Shown: piece after piece, positions 26,731 through 36,436 of the stretch
Layout of the letters: each line of letters opens with the position of its first letter
How positions within the stretch are numbered: the stretch's first letter is position 1
Program-made: the position numbers and the translations under genes
NCBI RefSeq assembly: GCF_004078655.1
Contig: NZ_RZNC01000001.1
Span: forward strand, 1-64,000
Origin: Labedella populi
GTDB taxonomy: Bacteria; Actinomycetota; Actinomycetes; Actinomycetales; Microbacteriaceae
DNA length: 64,000 nt
Reading direction: 5' to 3'
The notes under the pieces: generated by a model
What the model was told of the DNA's origin: nothing
Seen by the model: the letters and a program-made list of their open reading frames with translations, nothing else
The model's database searches: none

Positions 26731-26757
26731 CCGCTGCCGCTGCCGCTGCCGCTGCCG
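26731..26757. repeat. Hexamer microsatellite, CCGCTG x4.5
   Basis: Four and a half tandem CCGCTG units between the MFS terminator and the MBL gene start. Because the tract sits in the promoter/leader region of the six-gene operon, slippage could alter spacing; that effect is speculation. Confidence 0.8.
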
Positions 26758-26764
26758 AGATGAT

Positions 26765-26797
26765 GGCCGCGTGCGCCTGAGATGGGCGCACGCGGCC
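26765..26797 (-). terminator. Strong hairpin after the MFS gene
   Basis: A perfect 13-bp stem (GGCCGCGTGCGCC at 26765-26777 with its complement at 26785-26797) and a 7-base loop, twenty bases beyond the stop codon of the minus-strand MFS gene. There is no T-run, as is common in high-GC actinobacteria. It would separate the MFS transcript from the catabolic operon. Confidence 0.75.
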
Positions 26798-26817
26798 TGC
26801 TCATCCGTCTCGTCGCA

Positions 26818-28152
26818 CTATCGCACGAGCGCGTCGTCCGTCTCGGCGGCGTGGTGCTCCGCCGAGATGTCGCGACCGGCGGTCTCCGGAAGCCACTTCC
26901 ACACCACCGGCAGCGCGAGGAGCGCGACGAGCACCATGTATCCGGCCGGCGCGACGGCGCTTCCCGTGGCTCCCGCGATCCACGTCGCGATGAACGGGCC
27001 GGGGCCCGCGATGAACGCGAGCGCGAAGTTGAAGCCGATGGCGCTCGCGGACGAGCGGCTCGAGGCAGGGAAGAGCTCGACGAGCATGACCACCGTCGTG
27101 ACGCTCACGAGGCACTGCGCCATCGAGAGCAGGACGATACCGAGAACGACCGCTGCACCGTTGCCGCCCGACATGAGCATGAAGACGGGGATCGGCAGGA
27201 TCACGTAGAGCGCGGTACCCGTGAGGTTGAGCTTGCGACGGCCGAGCCGGTCGCTCAGCGCACCGGCGATGGGGCACAGGATCATGTACACGGTGAGGCC
27301 GATAGCGCTCATCGTGAGGGCCGGTCCGCGCTCGATCTCGAGCGTCGTCGTCAGATAGTTCACGACGTACGTCGCCAGGTAGTAGAACCCGAGTCCCTGC
27401 ACCGCGGCGATCGCGAGGGTGAGCAGGATCGGCTTGAGGTTCCTCCGGAAGTGCCCCGTGAGGGGGTTCTTCTTGACCGAACCCTGGGCCTGCACGTTCT
27501 GGTAGACGGGCGTCTCGCCGAGCTTCCACCGGATGTAGAGGCCGATGAGCGCGAGCGGCGCCGCCATGAGGAACGGCACGCGCCAGCCCCAACTGAGCAG
27601 CGCCTCCTCCGTGAGCGTGTTGTTGAGGAAGAGCGCGAACAGGCTGCCGACGATCGTCGCGAGGGCGGCGGTGCCCGAGATGATGCTCGCGTAGACGCCG
27701 CGGCGGGCCGTCGGGGTGCTCTCGACGAGGAAGGCGGCGGAGCCCGTCCACTCGCCACCGGCGGAGAGGCCCTGCAGGCAGCGGAACAGCACGAGGAGGA
27801 CCGGGGCGAAGACGCCGATCGTCTCGTACGTCGGGGTCAGGCCGATGAGCGTCGTCGCGATGCCCATCGTGAGCACCGAGACGGAGAGAGCGATGCGGCG
27901 GCCGTACTTGTCCCCGATGGGTCCGAGGATGAACCCGCCGAGCGGACGCATGACGAAGCCGACGGCGAAGACGGCGAGCGACGAGAGGATCGCGACGAAT
28001 GGCGAGGTCTCGGGCGGGAAGAACAGCGCACCGATGATCGCGGCGAAGAAGCCGTAGACCGCGAAGTCGAACCACTCCATGAAGTTGCCGATGCCGACGG
28101 CGATTCCGACCTTCGCACGACTCTGCTCGGCAGAGTTGGTGGACTGAGCCAC
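26818..28152 (-). CDS. MFS transporter, metabolite:H+ symporter (MHS) type
   Basis: A 444-residue, 12-segment carrier. The MHS signature 'GNFMEWFDFAVYGFFAA' opens the protein, and the loop 2-3 motif is 'RPLGGFILGPIGDKYGRR', with its repeat 'GALSDRLGRRKLNL' in the second half. MHS carriers import organic acids and related small metabolites with protons. It starts with GTG at 28152 after a perfect AAGGAGG box. The upstream region carries two FCD-type palindromes shared with the divergent LDH2-type gene, so it is the likely importer for the substrate of the catabolic locus. Confidence 0.9.
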   Translation of the reverse strand: MAQSTNSAEQSRAKVGIAVGIGNFMEWFDFAVYGFFAAIIGALFFPPETSPFVAILSSLAVFAVGFVMRPLGGFILGPIGDKYGRRIALSVSVLTMGIATTLIGLTPTYETIGVFAPVLLVLFRCLQGLSAGGEWTGSAAFLVESTPTARRGVYASIISGTAALATIVGSLFALFLNNTLTEEALLSWGWRVPFLMAAPLALIGLYIRWKLGETPVYQNVQAQGSVKKNPLTGHFRRNLKPILLTLAIAAVQGLGFYYLATYVVNYLTTTLEIERGPALTMSAIGLTVYMILCPIAGALSDRLGRRKLNLTGTALYVILPIPVFMLMSGGNGAAVVLGIVLLSMAQCLVSVTTVVMLVELFPASSRSSASAIGFNFALAFIAGPGPFIATWIAGATGSAVAPAGYMVLVALLALPVVWKWLPETAGRDISAEHHAAETDDALVR

Positions 28153-28213
28153 GAGTACCTCCTTGTACTGGGACCGACCCTGGTGGCGGCCGGTGCTGCA
28201 CGCCAGTGAACAG

Positions 28214-28228
28214 GATTGTCCGACAATC
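28214..28228. promoter_or_regulatory. GntR/FCD-type operator, site 1
   Basis: GATTGTCCGACAATC, a 15-base palindrome about a central base, 62 bases upstream of the MFS start codon. The core ATTGTC-N-GACAAT is the typical shape of FCD-subfamily GntR operators. Site 2 lies about 127 bases away in the same divergent region. Confidence 0.8.
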
Positions 28229-28341
28229 TGTCAATACCGAATGTCGACCACCCGATCGGACCGCTTGTCTCCGTCGGGATCTTGGGGGTCCTCAGCCTGA
28301 CGGCACCTACCCTCTCTTGCGCCCGCGACGGCGCGCGGCGT

Positions 28342-28354
28342 ATTGTCGGACAAT
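28342..28354. promoter_or_regulatory. GntR/FCD-type operator, site 2
   Basis: ATTGTCGGACAAT, a 13-base palindrome about a central base, roughly 100 bases upstream of the LDH2-type gene. It repeats the core of site 1, which supports coordinate control of the divergent transporter and dehydrogenase. The rest of the 300-base intergenic stretch shows no gene. Confidence 0.8.
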
Positions 28355-28452
28355 CCGAGAACTCGCTGCGCGCAACGCCGCCGCGCCGCGCCCGTCGACG
28401 ACGACACCCCGGTCCCCGTCGTCGACTGCTCGGCGAGCGCGAGAGGAGCACC

Positions 28453-29430
28453 GTGGAGATCTCGATCACGGAGGCCGCGACACTCGGCGCTCGCTCGCTC
28501 GAACGCCTCGGCTACTCCACATCGGAGTCGCGCACCGTCGTCGACCACCTGATCGACTGCGAACTGCGCGGGCTCGCCTACAGTGGACTGGCGCGGGTCC
28601 TCAGCATCGCCGATCGACTCTCGACGAGGCCGCGCGGCCACGAGCGGTCCGAAGTCGTGCGCGATTCCCCGGTCGCCGCGACGATCGACGCCCACGACGA
28701 GCTGGGCTATCTCGCGGCACCTCTCGCTGCGAGCCTGGTCCGCGAGAAGGCATTCTCGAACGGGATCGCCGCCGTCGCGGTGCGGGACACCTGGTACACG
28801 GGGATGCTCTCGTACTACGCCGAACCGCTCGCCGACGCCGGTCTCGTCGTGATGGCCGTCTCGAACGCGTCACCGTGGGTGGCGGTGAGCGGCGGCAGCG
28901 ATCCGCTCGTGGGCACGAACCCCATCTGCATCGCCGTTCCGACGGCGGACCGCCCCATCGTGTGGGACATCGGCACGTCGGCGATCACGCACGCGGACAC
29001 CGTGCTCGCCGGCCGGGAGGGGCGATCGCTTCCGGGCGGCGTGGCCTTCGGACCGGACGGGGCTCCGACGACGGACCCGGCGAGTGCTCTCGCCGGAGCG
29101 CTGGCACCGTGGGGCGGTCACCGCGGGAGCGGGCTCGCGATGGCCGTGCAGCTGCTCGGCATGCACGCGGGGTCTGCCGCTCTGCCGTCGGAGCTCTCGG
29201 GCTTCGGCATGTCGATCGTTGCGATGCGCTCCGACCTCTTCGCCGATGAGGGCCACCTCGAACGGGAGGCGAGCGCGTTCTCCGATGCGGTGCGCACCTC
29301 GCGCCCGCTCGACCCGTCCGCTCCCGTGCGTCTGCCGTTCGGCCGCTCCCGCGCGCTCCGGACCGACCGTCGCCGGCGCGGCACGATCGACGTGAGCGAT
29401 GCGGTCCTCGACGCGGTCGCCGCCCTCTGA
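28453..29430 (+). CDS. LDH2/malate-lactate dehydrogenase-family oxidoreductase
   Basis: A 325-residue NAD(P)-dependent enzyme of the LDH2 fold (malate, L-lactate, ureidoglycolate and sulfolactate dehydrogenases). Family landmarks are the 'DCELRGLAYSGLARVLS' N-terminal element, 'LVGTNPICIAVPT', 'VWDIGTSAITHA' and 'GGHRGSGLAMAVQLLG'. It starts with GTG at 28453 after a GAGAGGAG site; the open frame farther upstream would cross an operator. It is divergent from the MFS carrier and shares two palindromes with it. It probably oxidises a 2-hydroxyacid related to the imported substrate. Confidence 0.87.
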   Translation: MEISITEAATLGARSLERLGYSTSESRTVVDHLIDCELRGLAYSGLARVLSIADRLSTRPRGHERSEVVRDSPVAATIDAHDELGYLAAPLAASLVREKAFSNGIAAVAVRDTWYTGMLSYYAEPLADAGLVVMAVSNASPWVAVSGGSDPLVGTNPICIAVPTADRPIVWDIGTSAITHADTVLAGREGRSLPGGVAFGPDGAPTTDPASALAGALAPWGGHRGSGLAMAVQLLGMHAGSAALPSELSGFGMSIVAMRSDLFADEGHLEREASAFSDAVRTSRPLDPSAPVRLPFGRSRALRTDRRRRGTIDVSDAVLDAVAAL

Positions 29431-29626
29431 GCCACCTGAGGTGACAGCTCTGGCCGCTGTTCCGGCTGTGAAAGCGACCGAAGCCGTCACCCCGCGGGTC
29501 TCCGGCGGGAAACACGCGTCATGATCCCGATGCACTCCCCTCTCTCAGGGTGAGCGACACGATGGACGTCGTCGCGATCTGACAACCGGGGGCCCAGCGA
29601 TGGGAGAGATGGAAGCAGGGGATGAC

Positions 29627-29839
29627 ATGGTCAGCATGGAACTTCTCGACACGGTCGACATCGACGCGCGCATGTACTCGGGCGGACCGATGATCCGCGG
29701 CCACGTCGAGGTCATCACGACCCTCGAGACCCGACGCTCGATCCGGGTCTGGTGCGATTGCGAGATCGGTGAGGACCACGAGTTCCGCCGCCCTGTGCAG
29801 CGCCACCCCGGATCCTCCCCCGGGGTGCACGGCATCTGA
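29627..29839 (+). CDS. Small hypothetical protein
   Basis: A 70-residue frame. I choose the ATG at 29627 because AGGGGA lies six bases before it; ATGs at 29600 and 29609 are in frame but badly spaced from any ribosome site. The body has strand-like segments ('MIRGHVEVITTLETRRSIRVWCDCEIG') typical of a small folded protein. There is no recognised domain. It lies alone between the LDH2-type gene and an LLM flavoprotein gene. Confidence 0.45.
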   Translation: MVSMELLDTVDIDARMYSGGPMIRGHVEVITTLETRRSIRVWCDCEIGEDHEFRRPVQRHPGSSPGVHGI

Positions 29840-29925
29840 TCGGCCCTCGCCCTCGGGGGCGGCGGGGCGACGCACTGCATTCGGGCGTATGGAATAACCG
29901 GGCGCGCGCCGGCGCTCTACCCCGC

Positions 29926-30957
29926 ATGACACGCATCGGCTTCCTCTCGTTCGGCCACTGGCACCCGGGACCCGGCTCACGGACTCGCACGGGCGGCGAT
30001 GCCCTCCTCCAGTCGATCGACCTCGCGGTCGCGGCCGAGGAGCTCGGCGTCGACGGCGCATTCTTCCGCGTGCACCACTTCGCGCGCCAGCTCGCCTCGC
30101 CGTTCCCTCTGCTCGCCGCGGTCGGAGCGAAAACGAGCCGCATCGAGATCGGCACCGGCGTCATCGACATGCGCTACGAGAACCCCCTCTACATGGCGGA
30201 GGACGCAGGGGCCGCCGACCTCATCTCCGCCGGCCGACTGCAGCTCGGGGTAAGCCGTGGCTCACCCGAGACAGCTGTGAACGGCTACGAGGCGTTCGGG
30301 TACGTTCCCGGCGACGGCGAGACCGACACCGACCTCGCCCACCAGCACACCGCGGTCTTCCGCGAGGCGATCGCGGGCGCCGGCATGGCCCGCTCGAACA
30401 CGCTCATGACCGGTGTGGATCAGCCGCTCGCCATCCAGCCGCAGTCCCCCGGCCTCTCCGAGCGCATCTGGTGGGGAGCGGGTTCCCGCGCCACAGCCGT
30501 GTGGACGGCGCAGCAGGGCATGAACCTCATGTCATCGACGCTCCTCACCGAGGACACCGGCGTGCCGTTCGACGAGCTGCAGTCCGAGCAGATCGCGATG
30601 TTCCGGTCGGCCTGGGCCGAGGCGGGCTGGAAGCGGGAACCCCGCGTCTCGGTGAGCCGCAGCGTGCTCCCCATCGTGACCGACGAGGACCGCGCCTACT
30701 TCGGGCGGCGCGAGGCAGCCGACTCGCGGGACCAGGTGGGTTACCTCGACGCGAACACCCTCGCGCGCTTCGGCCGTAGCTTCATCGGCGAGCCCGACGT
30801 GATCGCGGCGGAGCTCGCGAAGGACGCCGCGGTCCAGGCGGCCGACACTGTGCTCCTCACCGTGCCCAATCAACTCGGCGTCGAGTACAACACCCACCTC
30901 CTCGAGACGATCACGAAGCACGTCGCCCCCGCGATCGGCTGGTCGCCGAACCTCTGA
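29926..30957 (+). CDS. LLM-class (luciferase-like) flavin-dependent oxidoreductase
   Basis: A 343-residue bacterial-luciferase-like monooxygenase or F420/FMN-dependent oxidoreductase. The TIM-barrel landmarks are 'AEELGVDGAFFRVHHFARQ', 'TSRIEIGTGVIDMRYENP' and 'AGRLQLGVSRGSPE'. No clear ribosome site precedes the ATG, so the mRNA may be leaderless. It stands alone, and neither flavin nor substrate can be read from sequence. A second, different LLM enzyme is encoded at 48387-49442. Confidence 0.88.
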   Translation: MTRIGFLSFGHWHPGPGSRTRTGGDALLQSIDLAVAAEELGVDGAFFRVHHFARQLASPFPLLAAVGAKTSRIEIGTGVIDMRYENPLYMAEDAGAADLISAGRLQLGVSRGSPETAVNGYEAFGYVPGDGETDTDLAHQHTAVFREAIAGAGMARSNTLMTGVDQPLAIQPQSPGLSERIWWGAGSRATAVWTAQQGMNLMSSTLLTEDTGVPFDELQSEQIAMFRSAWAEAGWKREPRVSVSRSVLPIVTDEDRAYFGRREAADSRDQVGYLDANTLARFGRSFIGEPDVIAAELAKDAAVQAADTVLLTVPNQLGVEYNTHLLETITKHVAPAIGWSPNL

Positions 30958-30977
30958 TGCCGCGATAGGGTCGCGGC

Positions 30978-31094
30978 ATGTCCTCGCCGACACCGCAGGA
31001 ACCCTCTCCTCAGGAATCGACGCCACGACCCGTGCGCCCGGGCGACCCGCCGGGCATCGCGACCGCACTCATGCAGGCGAGCCTCGGCCGTTGA
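30978..31094 (+). CDS. Possible 38-residue Pro-rich small protein
   Basis: ATG at 30978 opens a 38-codon frame, strongly proline-rich in its first two thirds ('SPTPQEPSPQES') and ending in 'GIATALMQASLGR'. It starts 21 bases after the LLM gene stop, in the same direction. Composition alone cannot prove coding; no motif is known to me. Confidence 0.3.
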   Translation: MSSPTPQEPSPQESTPRPVRPGDPPGIATALMQASLGR

Positions 31095-31115
31095 CGCCGC
31101 CGGGAGACGGCAGAG

Positions 31116-31526
31116 TCAGGCGCGTTTCGACCGCATCGCCTTGAGCTGCTTCAGTGCGGGGTCCGCGGAGAGGGCCTCGTACTGGTCCGACCCGACTGGA
31201 ACCAGCGCGACGCGTCCGTCAGCGTCGTGATGCGTCCCCCAGCCGTACCGCTTCCCGAGCGGCGATGACCGCAGACACGGCTGATCCTTGGCGAAGAACG
31301 CCTCCCGCGCAGCCGAGCGCTCGTCGGCGGGGATCCCCTGACGGATCGCGTAGACCTCGAAGAGCACGTCGTCGCTCGTGAACTCGTAGGGGTGCTGCTC
31401 GATGAGTTCATACTGGAGCGTCGCGATCGTCGGACCCTTCGCCGAGACGGGCGGTTCTTCCGCGCCGCTCACCGGGCAGTCCTCAGCGACGGCGATGAAG
31501 GTCGAGTGGTAGACGGTGCTTCCCAT
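31116..31526 (-). CDS. DUF6157-family protein
   Basis: A 136-residue protein of an actinobacterial family of unknown function. It begins 'MGSTVYHSTFIAVAEDCP', continues with 'IATLQYELIEQHPYEFTSDDVLFEVYA' style core elements and ends with 'LPVG-SDQYEALSADP' type residues before a Lys/Arg-rich tail. The ATG at 31526 is chosen because the frame upstream is a shadow of the lipid-kinase gene on the other strand. It is soluble, with no signal or membrane segment. No function is assigned. Confidence 0.75.
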   Translation of the reverse strand: MGSTVYHSTFIAVAEDCPVSGAEEPPVSAKGPTIATLQYELIEQHPYEFTSDDVLFEVYAIRQGIPADERSAAREAFFAKDQPCLRSSPLGKRYGWGTHHDADGRVALVPVGSDQYEALSADPALKQLKAMRSKRA

Positions 31527-31667
31527 GTGCCCAGTCTGGCCCTGACAGCCCGGACGATCCACCCCGAGGTCAAGGGCCTCCAGCGCGCGAGCGTTGGCCG
31601 TACGCTCGGAAGTCGCGCACCGTGGCGCCGAGCTCCTCCACGACACCCCACAGCGAGAAGGCCCCGA

Positions 31668-32819
31668 ATGACTGCGAACGACACCCCCAACCGCCCCGCG
31701 GACGATGAGCCGGAGCTGAACGCGGGCATCGCCGAGGTCACGACGGGCGACGACGACGTCTTCGCGATGAACGAGTCCGAGGCGACCGGCGGCCCGGAGA
31801 CGGATTCGGAGCCGCCCGTCGAGGCAGCTGAGGACGCACCGGCGACGCCGCCCGAGCCCCAGCACAAGCTCGCCGCCGTCATCTACAACCCGATCAAGGT
31901 CGACGTCGAGGCGCTCAAGGCCACCGTCGCCCGCGAGGCCCAAGCGGCCGGGTGGCAGGAGACCCTGTGGTTCGAGACGTCGGTCGAGGACACGGGAGCC
32001 GGCGTCACGAAGGAGGCTCTCGAGGCCGGCGCGACGATGATCCTCGCAGCGGGAGGCGACGGCACCGTCCGCGCCGTCGCGGAGGCGATGTGGGACAGCG
32101 ACGCGAGCCTCGCACTGCTGCCGTCGGGAACGGGCAATCTGCTCGCGCGCAACCTCAACCTCACGCTCGACGACCTCGACACCTCGGTCAACGCGGCCTT
32201 CGCGGGCAAGAACCGCAACATGGACATCGCGCTCATGGACATCCGCGGCGAGGACGGGAAGGTCCGGAAGCACGCCTTCCTCGTGATGGCGGGCCTCGGT
32301 CTCGACGCCAAGATGCTCGCGAACACGGATGAGGACCTCAAGAAGAAGGTCGGCTGGCTCGCCTACGTCGACGCGATCTTCAAGGCGCTGCGCGACAAGA
32401 ACCAGCTGCGGCTGCGGTATTCGGTCGACGGCAACCCCGCCCGCTCGCTCCGCGCCCACACCATCATCGTCGGCAACACGGGGACCCTGCAGGCGAACGT
32501 CCTCCTCCTGCCGGAGGCCGTGATCGACGACGGCTACTTCGAGATCGTCCTTCTGCGCCCCGAGGGCTTCATCGGTTGGCTGCAGATCGGCGTGAAGGTG
32601 CTGTGGGAGAACGGCGTGCTGCGGCGGAGCAGGCTCGGACGCCTGATGCTGAGCAAGGACGTCGACGCCCTCAACTACGTCAAGGGCCGCGAGCTCATCG
32701 TGAAGCTCCGGCGCCCGGAGCAGATCGAGCTCGACGGCGACGACTTCGGCAAGGCGACGGCTTTCAAGGCGCGCGTCGTCCCCGGCGGCCTGACGGTACG
32801 CGTCCCCGCCGACGCGTAG
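31668..32819 (+). CDS. Diacylglycerol/lipid-kinase-family protein
   Basis: A 383-residue protein with a DAGK catalytic domain. After an acidic, low-complexity N-terminal region of about 60 residues, the domain starts at 'LAAVIYNPIK'; the nucleotide loop is 'ILAAGGDGTVRAVAEAM', followed by 'LLPSGTGNLLARNLNL', as in DgkB, YegS and sphingosine-kinase relatives. It probably phosphorylates a membrane lipid. The disordered acidic tail at the front is unusual for the family. Start at the ATG 31668. It is divergent from the DUF6157 gene. Confidence 0.88.
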   Translation: MTANDTPNRPADDEPELNAGIAEVTTGDDDVFAMNESEATGGPETDSEPPVEAAEDAPATPPEPQHKLAAVIYNPIKVDVEALKATVAREAQAAGWQETLWFETSVEDTGAGVTKEALEAGATMILAAGGDGTVRAVAEAMWDSDASLALLPSGTGNLLARNLNLTLDDLDTSVNAAFAGKNRNMDIALMDIRGEDGKVRKHAFLVMAGLGLDAKMLANTDEDLKKKVGWLAYVDAIFKALRDKNQLRLRYSVDGNPARSLRAHTIIVGNTGTLQANVLLLPEAVIDDGYFEIVLLRPEGFIGWLQIGVKVLWENGVLRRSRLGRLMLSKDVDALNYVKGRELIVKLRRPEQIELDGDDFGKATAFKARVVPGGLTVRVPADA

Positions 32820-32875
32820 CCGGGTGCGAGGTCGGCCCTCGCCGTCACGGTGCTCACGCGCCGTAGCCCGTCGTT

Positions 32876-33250
32876 CTAGTCGGCTGGACGCGAGAACAGA
32901 TTCACGAGGTTACCGTCGGGGTCGCGGAACAGCGTGGATCTGTTGCCCCACGGCATTGTCGCTGGCTCGAGCACGATGTCCTCGAGCGCATCGCGCAGTC
33001 GAGCGAACTCCGCGTCGACATCGACGACGAGGAATTCGATGATGACGGAGCTGTTGGCGGCCGGTCTCGGGGCGTGGGAACCGAGCATGTCGACCGTGAC
33101 CGTGCTCGCGATCGCGAGGGTGCCGGTGGTCGTTCGGAACTCAGCGAAAACGGGAGCGGGCCGTTCAGCGGCTGCGCCCGTGACCGACTCGTAGAATCGG
33201 GCGAGCCGGTCGACGTCGTGAGTGATGATGCGGATCGATGCGAGGTCCAT
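32876..33250 (-). CDS. VOC-superfamily (glyoxalase-like) protein
   Basis: A 124-residue protein with one vicinal-oxygen-chelate domain: 'IRIITHDVDRLARFYESVTG' at the N terminus, and the C-terminal strand 'WGNRSTLFRDPDGNLVNLFSRP' with the family Asp-Pro-Asp-Gly-Asn-Leu-Val turn. VOC proteins include glyoxalases, dioxygenases and antibiotic-binding proteins; the activity is not deducible. The ATG at 33250 has an AAAGGAAG site. A WYL regulator gene precedes it on the same strand by 76 bases and may control it. Confidence 0.88.
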   Translation of the reverse strand: MDLASIRIITHDVDRLARFYESVTGAAAERPAPVFAEFRTTTGTLAIASTVTVDMLGSHAPRPAANSSVIIEFLVVDVDAEFARLRDALEDIVLEPATMPWGNRSTLFRDPDGNLVNLFSRPAD

Positions 33251-33326
33251 GGTCTTCCTTTCAGCCGCGCCGTCCGGAGCGGTGTCCCCATCGTGGGCAG
33301 ACCCGGCGACAACGTCCTGTCGGTGT

Positions 33327-34034
33327 TTAGAGCCGGTTCCCGCGGGGATTCACCGCTCGCAGTTCTCCCTGCACGACGCCGAGATCCTCCGCTCGGAGCG
33401 AGCGTCGCTGCGTTCGCTCGCCTGTGAGCTTCACCTCCGCTATGCGGTCACCCCGGAAGGCGCGCAGACCGTCGCGCAGTCGGCACCAGGCGACCAGGTA
33501 CCAGTCGCCACCTTTGCCGACGAATCCCATGGGCTCGACGCTCCTTGAGGTCGCGACTCCAGCACGATCGACATAGGCGATCTGGAGAACGTGTCCCGTC
33601 CGGAGAGCCTCTCCGATCCCTCGCGTCTCTGCATTCGCCGGGCGCTCGTCGAGCAGATGGATGCGGGTCGCAAGCTCAGCTGTCTCCTTCAGGCTCCGAT
33701 CGTCGGTGACCGCGACGACCTTTCGGAGCGCCGAGATCGCGGCGTCACGGAAGGGGCTGGTCTCGAGCATCCCCAGCGAGATCGCCATGGCGAGGGCCTC
33801 ATCGACCGTGAATCCCAGTGGTGCGAGCGTGTGGGACGGGTCGAGGCAGTATCCGCCGGTACGGCCGGGTTCCGCCCAGATGGGGACCCCGCTGCTCTGC
33901 AGCGCCGAGAGGTCGCGCTCGATGGTGCGCGAGCTCACCTCGAATCTGTCCGCCAGCCACCGCACGCTCCGAGGTCGGGGCGCGACAGCCCTCAGCTCTT
34001 CGACGAGCGCATAGAGACGATCGGTGCGGTTCAC
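33327..34034 (-). CDS. HTH/WYL-domain regulator (YafY-like)
   Basis: A 235-residue regulator. The N-terminal winged helix is 'RSVRWLADRFEVSSRTIERDLSAL' with the wing 'VPIWAEPGRTGGYCL'; the C-terminal WYL domain includes 'EPMGFVGKGGDWYLVAWCRLRDGLRAFRGDRI' split over the family W-Y-L and Arg contacts. WYL domains bind nucleic acids or nucleotides. Start at GTG 34034. It lies directly upstream of the VOC gene on the same strand, as often seen for such pairs. Confidence 0.88.
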   Translation of the reverse strand: MNRTDRLYALVEELRAVAPRPRSVRWLADRFEVSSRTIERDLSALQSSGVPIWAEPGRTGGYCLDPSHTLAPLGFTVDEALAMAISLGMLETSPFRDAAISALRKVVAVTDDRSLKETAELATRIHLLDERPANAETRGIGEALRTGHVLQIAYVDRAGVATSRSVEPMGFVGKGGDWYLVAWCRLRDGLRAFRGDRIAEVKLTGERTQRRSLRAEDLGVVQGELRAVNPRGNRL

Positions 34035-34135
34035 ACCTCGACACTAGATTCCGCGTGGACGCATCACCGACTCCCGGACGAAAACCCATCGCCCACCGCG
34101 ACACGATGCCGAAGAGGGTGCTCCCTCTCCCGTAA

Positions 34136-35581
<1,446 letters not shown>

Positions 35582-35628
35582 CGTTCTCCGGCACCACCCC
35601 CGGGTTGTCGCACATCCGCGGTAAACAC

Positions 35629-35650
35629 TGTCACGACCGCGGTCGTGACA
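35629..35650. repeat. 22-bp perfect palindrome downstream of argG
   Basis: The 22 bases at 35629-35650 equal their own reverse complement (core GACCGCGGTC, outer TGTCAC/GTGACA). With no loop it forms a poor hairpin, so an operator-like protein site is as likely as a terminator. No promoter or gene start is obvious next to it. Confidence 0.7.
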
Positions 35651-35764
35651 ACCGAGGACGGGATGCCAGGGACCTGCCCCGGCGCGAGAGACCTGCCATG
35701 GCATGCGCGCCCGGCGGGGCGGCGACACCGCCTTGGCGACCGTGTGCGGTGGAACCGCCGCGGA

Positions 35765-36436
35765 TCAGAGGCGCAGGAGAGCGTCGGCGCGGTGGGAGGA
35801 TCTCTCGACGAGGCGGGCGTTCGCCTCGTCTGGGCCGAGACTCCACGCGCGCGCGTCATCCGGTGACTTGCCGAACGCGATGTGACGGGCGATGAGCCGC
35901 TCCACCCTCACGTCGTCGTCGATTTCGAGGTGATAGCGCACGTCGATCACGCGGTCGAGTTCGTTCCACGGGGCCGCGTCGAGCAGGAGATAGTTGCCCT
36001 CCGTGAGCACGACGCGCGCCGAGGACGGAAGGGCGATCGCTGCCGCGTACGACTCCTCGATCTCGCGGACGAAGCGCGGAGCGTAGATCGTCTCCGGTCC
36101 CGCCGCTCGGCACCGTTCCAGCAGGGCGACGTAGCCCGCAGCGTCGAACGTGTCCGGTGCGCCCTTCCGCTGACGCCGCCCGAGGCGCTCCAACTGCTCG
36201 TTGGCGAGATGGAAGCCGTCCATGGGAACGAGGACCGTCTCCACGCGGAGCCGGTTCTGAAGAACCACGGCCGCCGTCGACTTGCCCGAACCCGGCGCCC
36301 CCGCGATCCCCACGACGAGGCGCGCCCCCGCCGCCGCGGTCAGCCGGGCCTCGACGTCGGCCACGAAGGCATCCATCCCCACGATCGTCGGGCGCCCACC
36401 GTCTGGCCGCCGCGCGGACACGAGCTCGTTCGACAT
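35765..36436 (-). CDS. P-loop nucleoside/nucleotide kinase-family protein
   Basis: A 223-residue kinase of the phosphoribulokinase/uridine kinase/pantothenate kinase fold. Walker A is 'VGIAGAPGSGKSTAAVV' at about 41-57; the substrate region is 'VPMDGFHLANEQLERLGRR', and a lid region with 'HIAFGKSPDDARAW' follows. The 'DGFHLAN' motif is typical of the branch annotated as fructose-transport-type or nucleoside kinases; the substrate is unclear. The ATG at 36436 has a GGAGG site. No operon partner. Confidence 0.85.
   Translation of the reverse strand: MSNELVSARRPDGGRPTIVGMDAFVADVEARLTAAAGARLVVGIAGAPGSGKSTAAVVLQNRLRVETVLVPMDGFHLANEQLERLGRRQRKGAPDTFDAAGYVALLERCRAAGPETIYAPRFVREIEESYAAAIALPSSARVVLTEGNYLLLDAAPWNELDRVIDVRYHLEIDDDVRVERLIARHIAFGKSPDDARAWSLGPDEANARLVERSSHRADALLRL

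Noticed and set aside
35605-35895. Plus-strand small frames after argG
   Set aside because: Arg/Pro/Gly-rich with no ribosome site, and they run antisense into the P-loop kinase gene.
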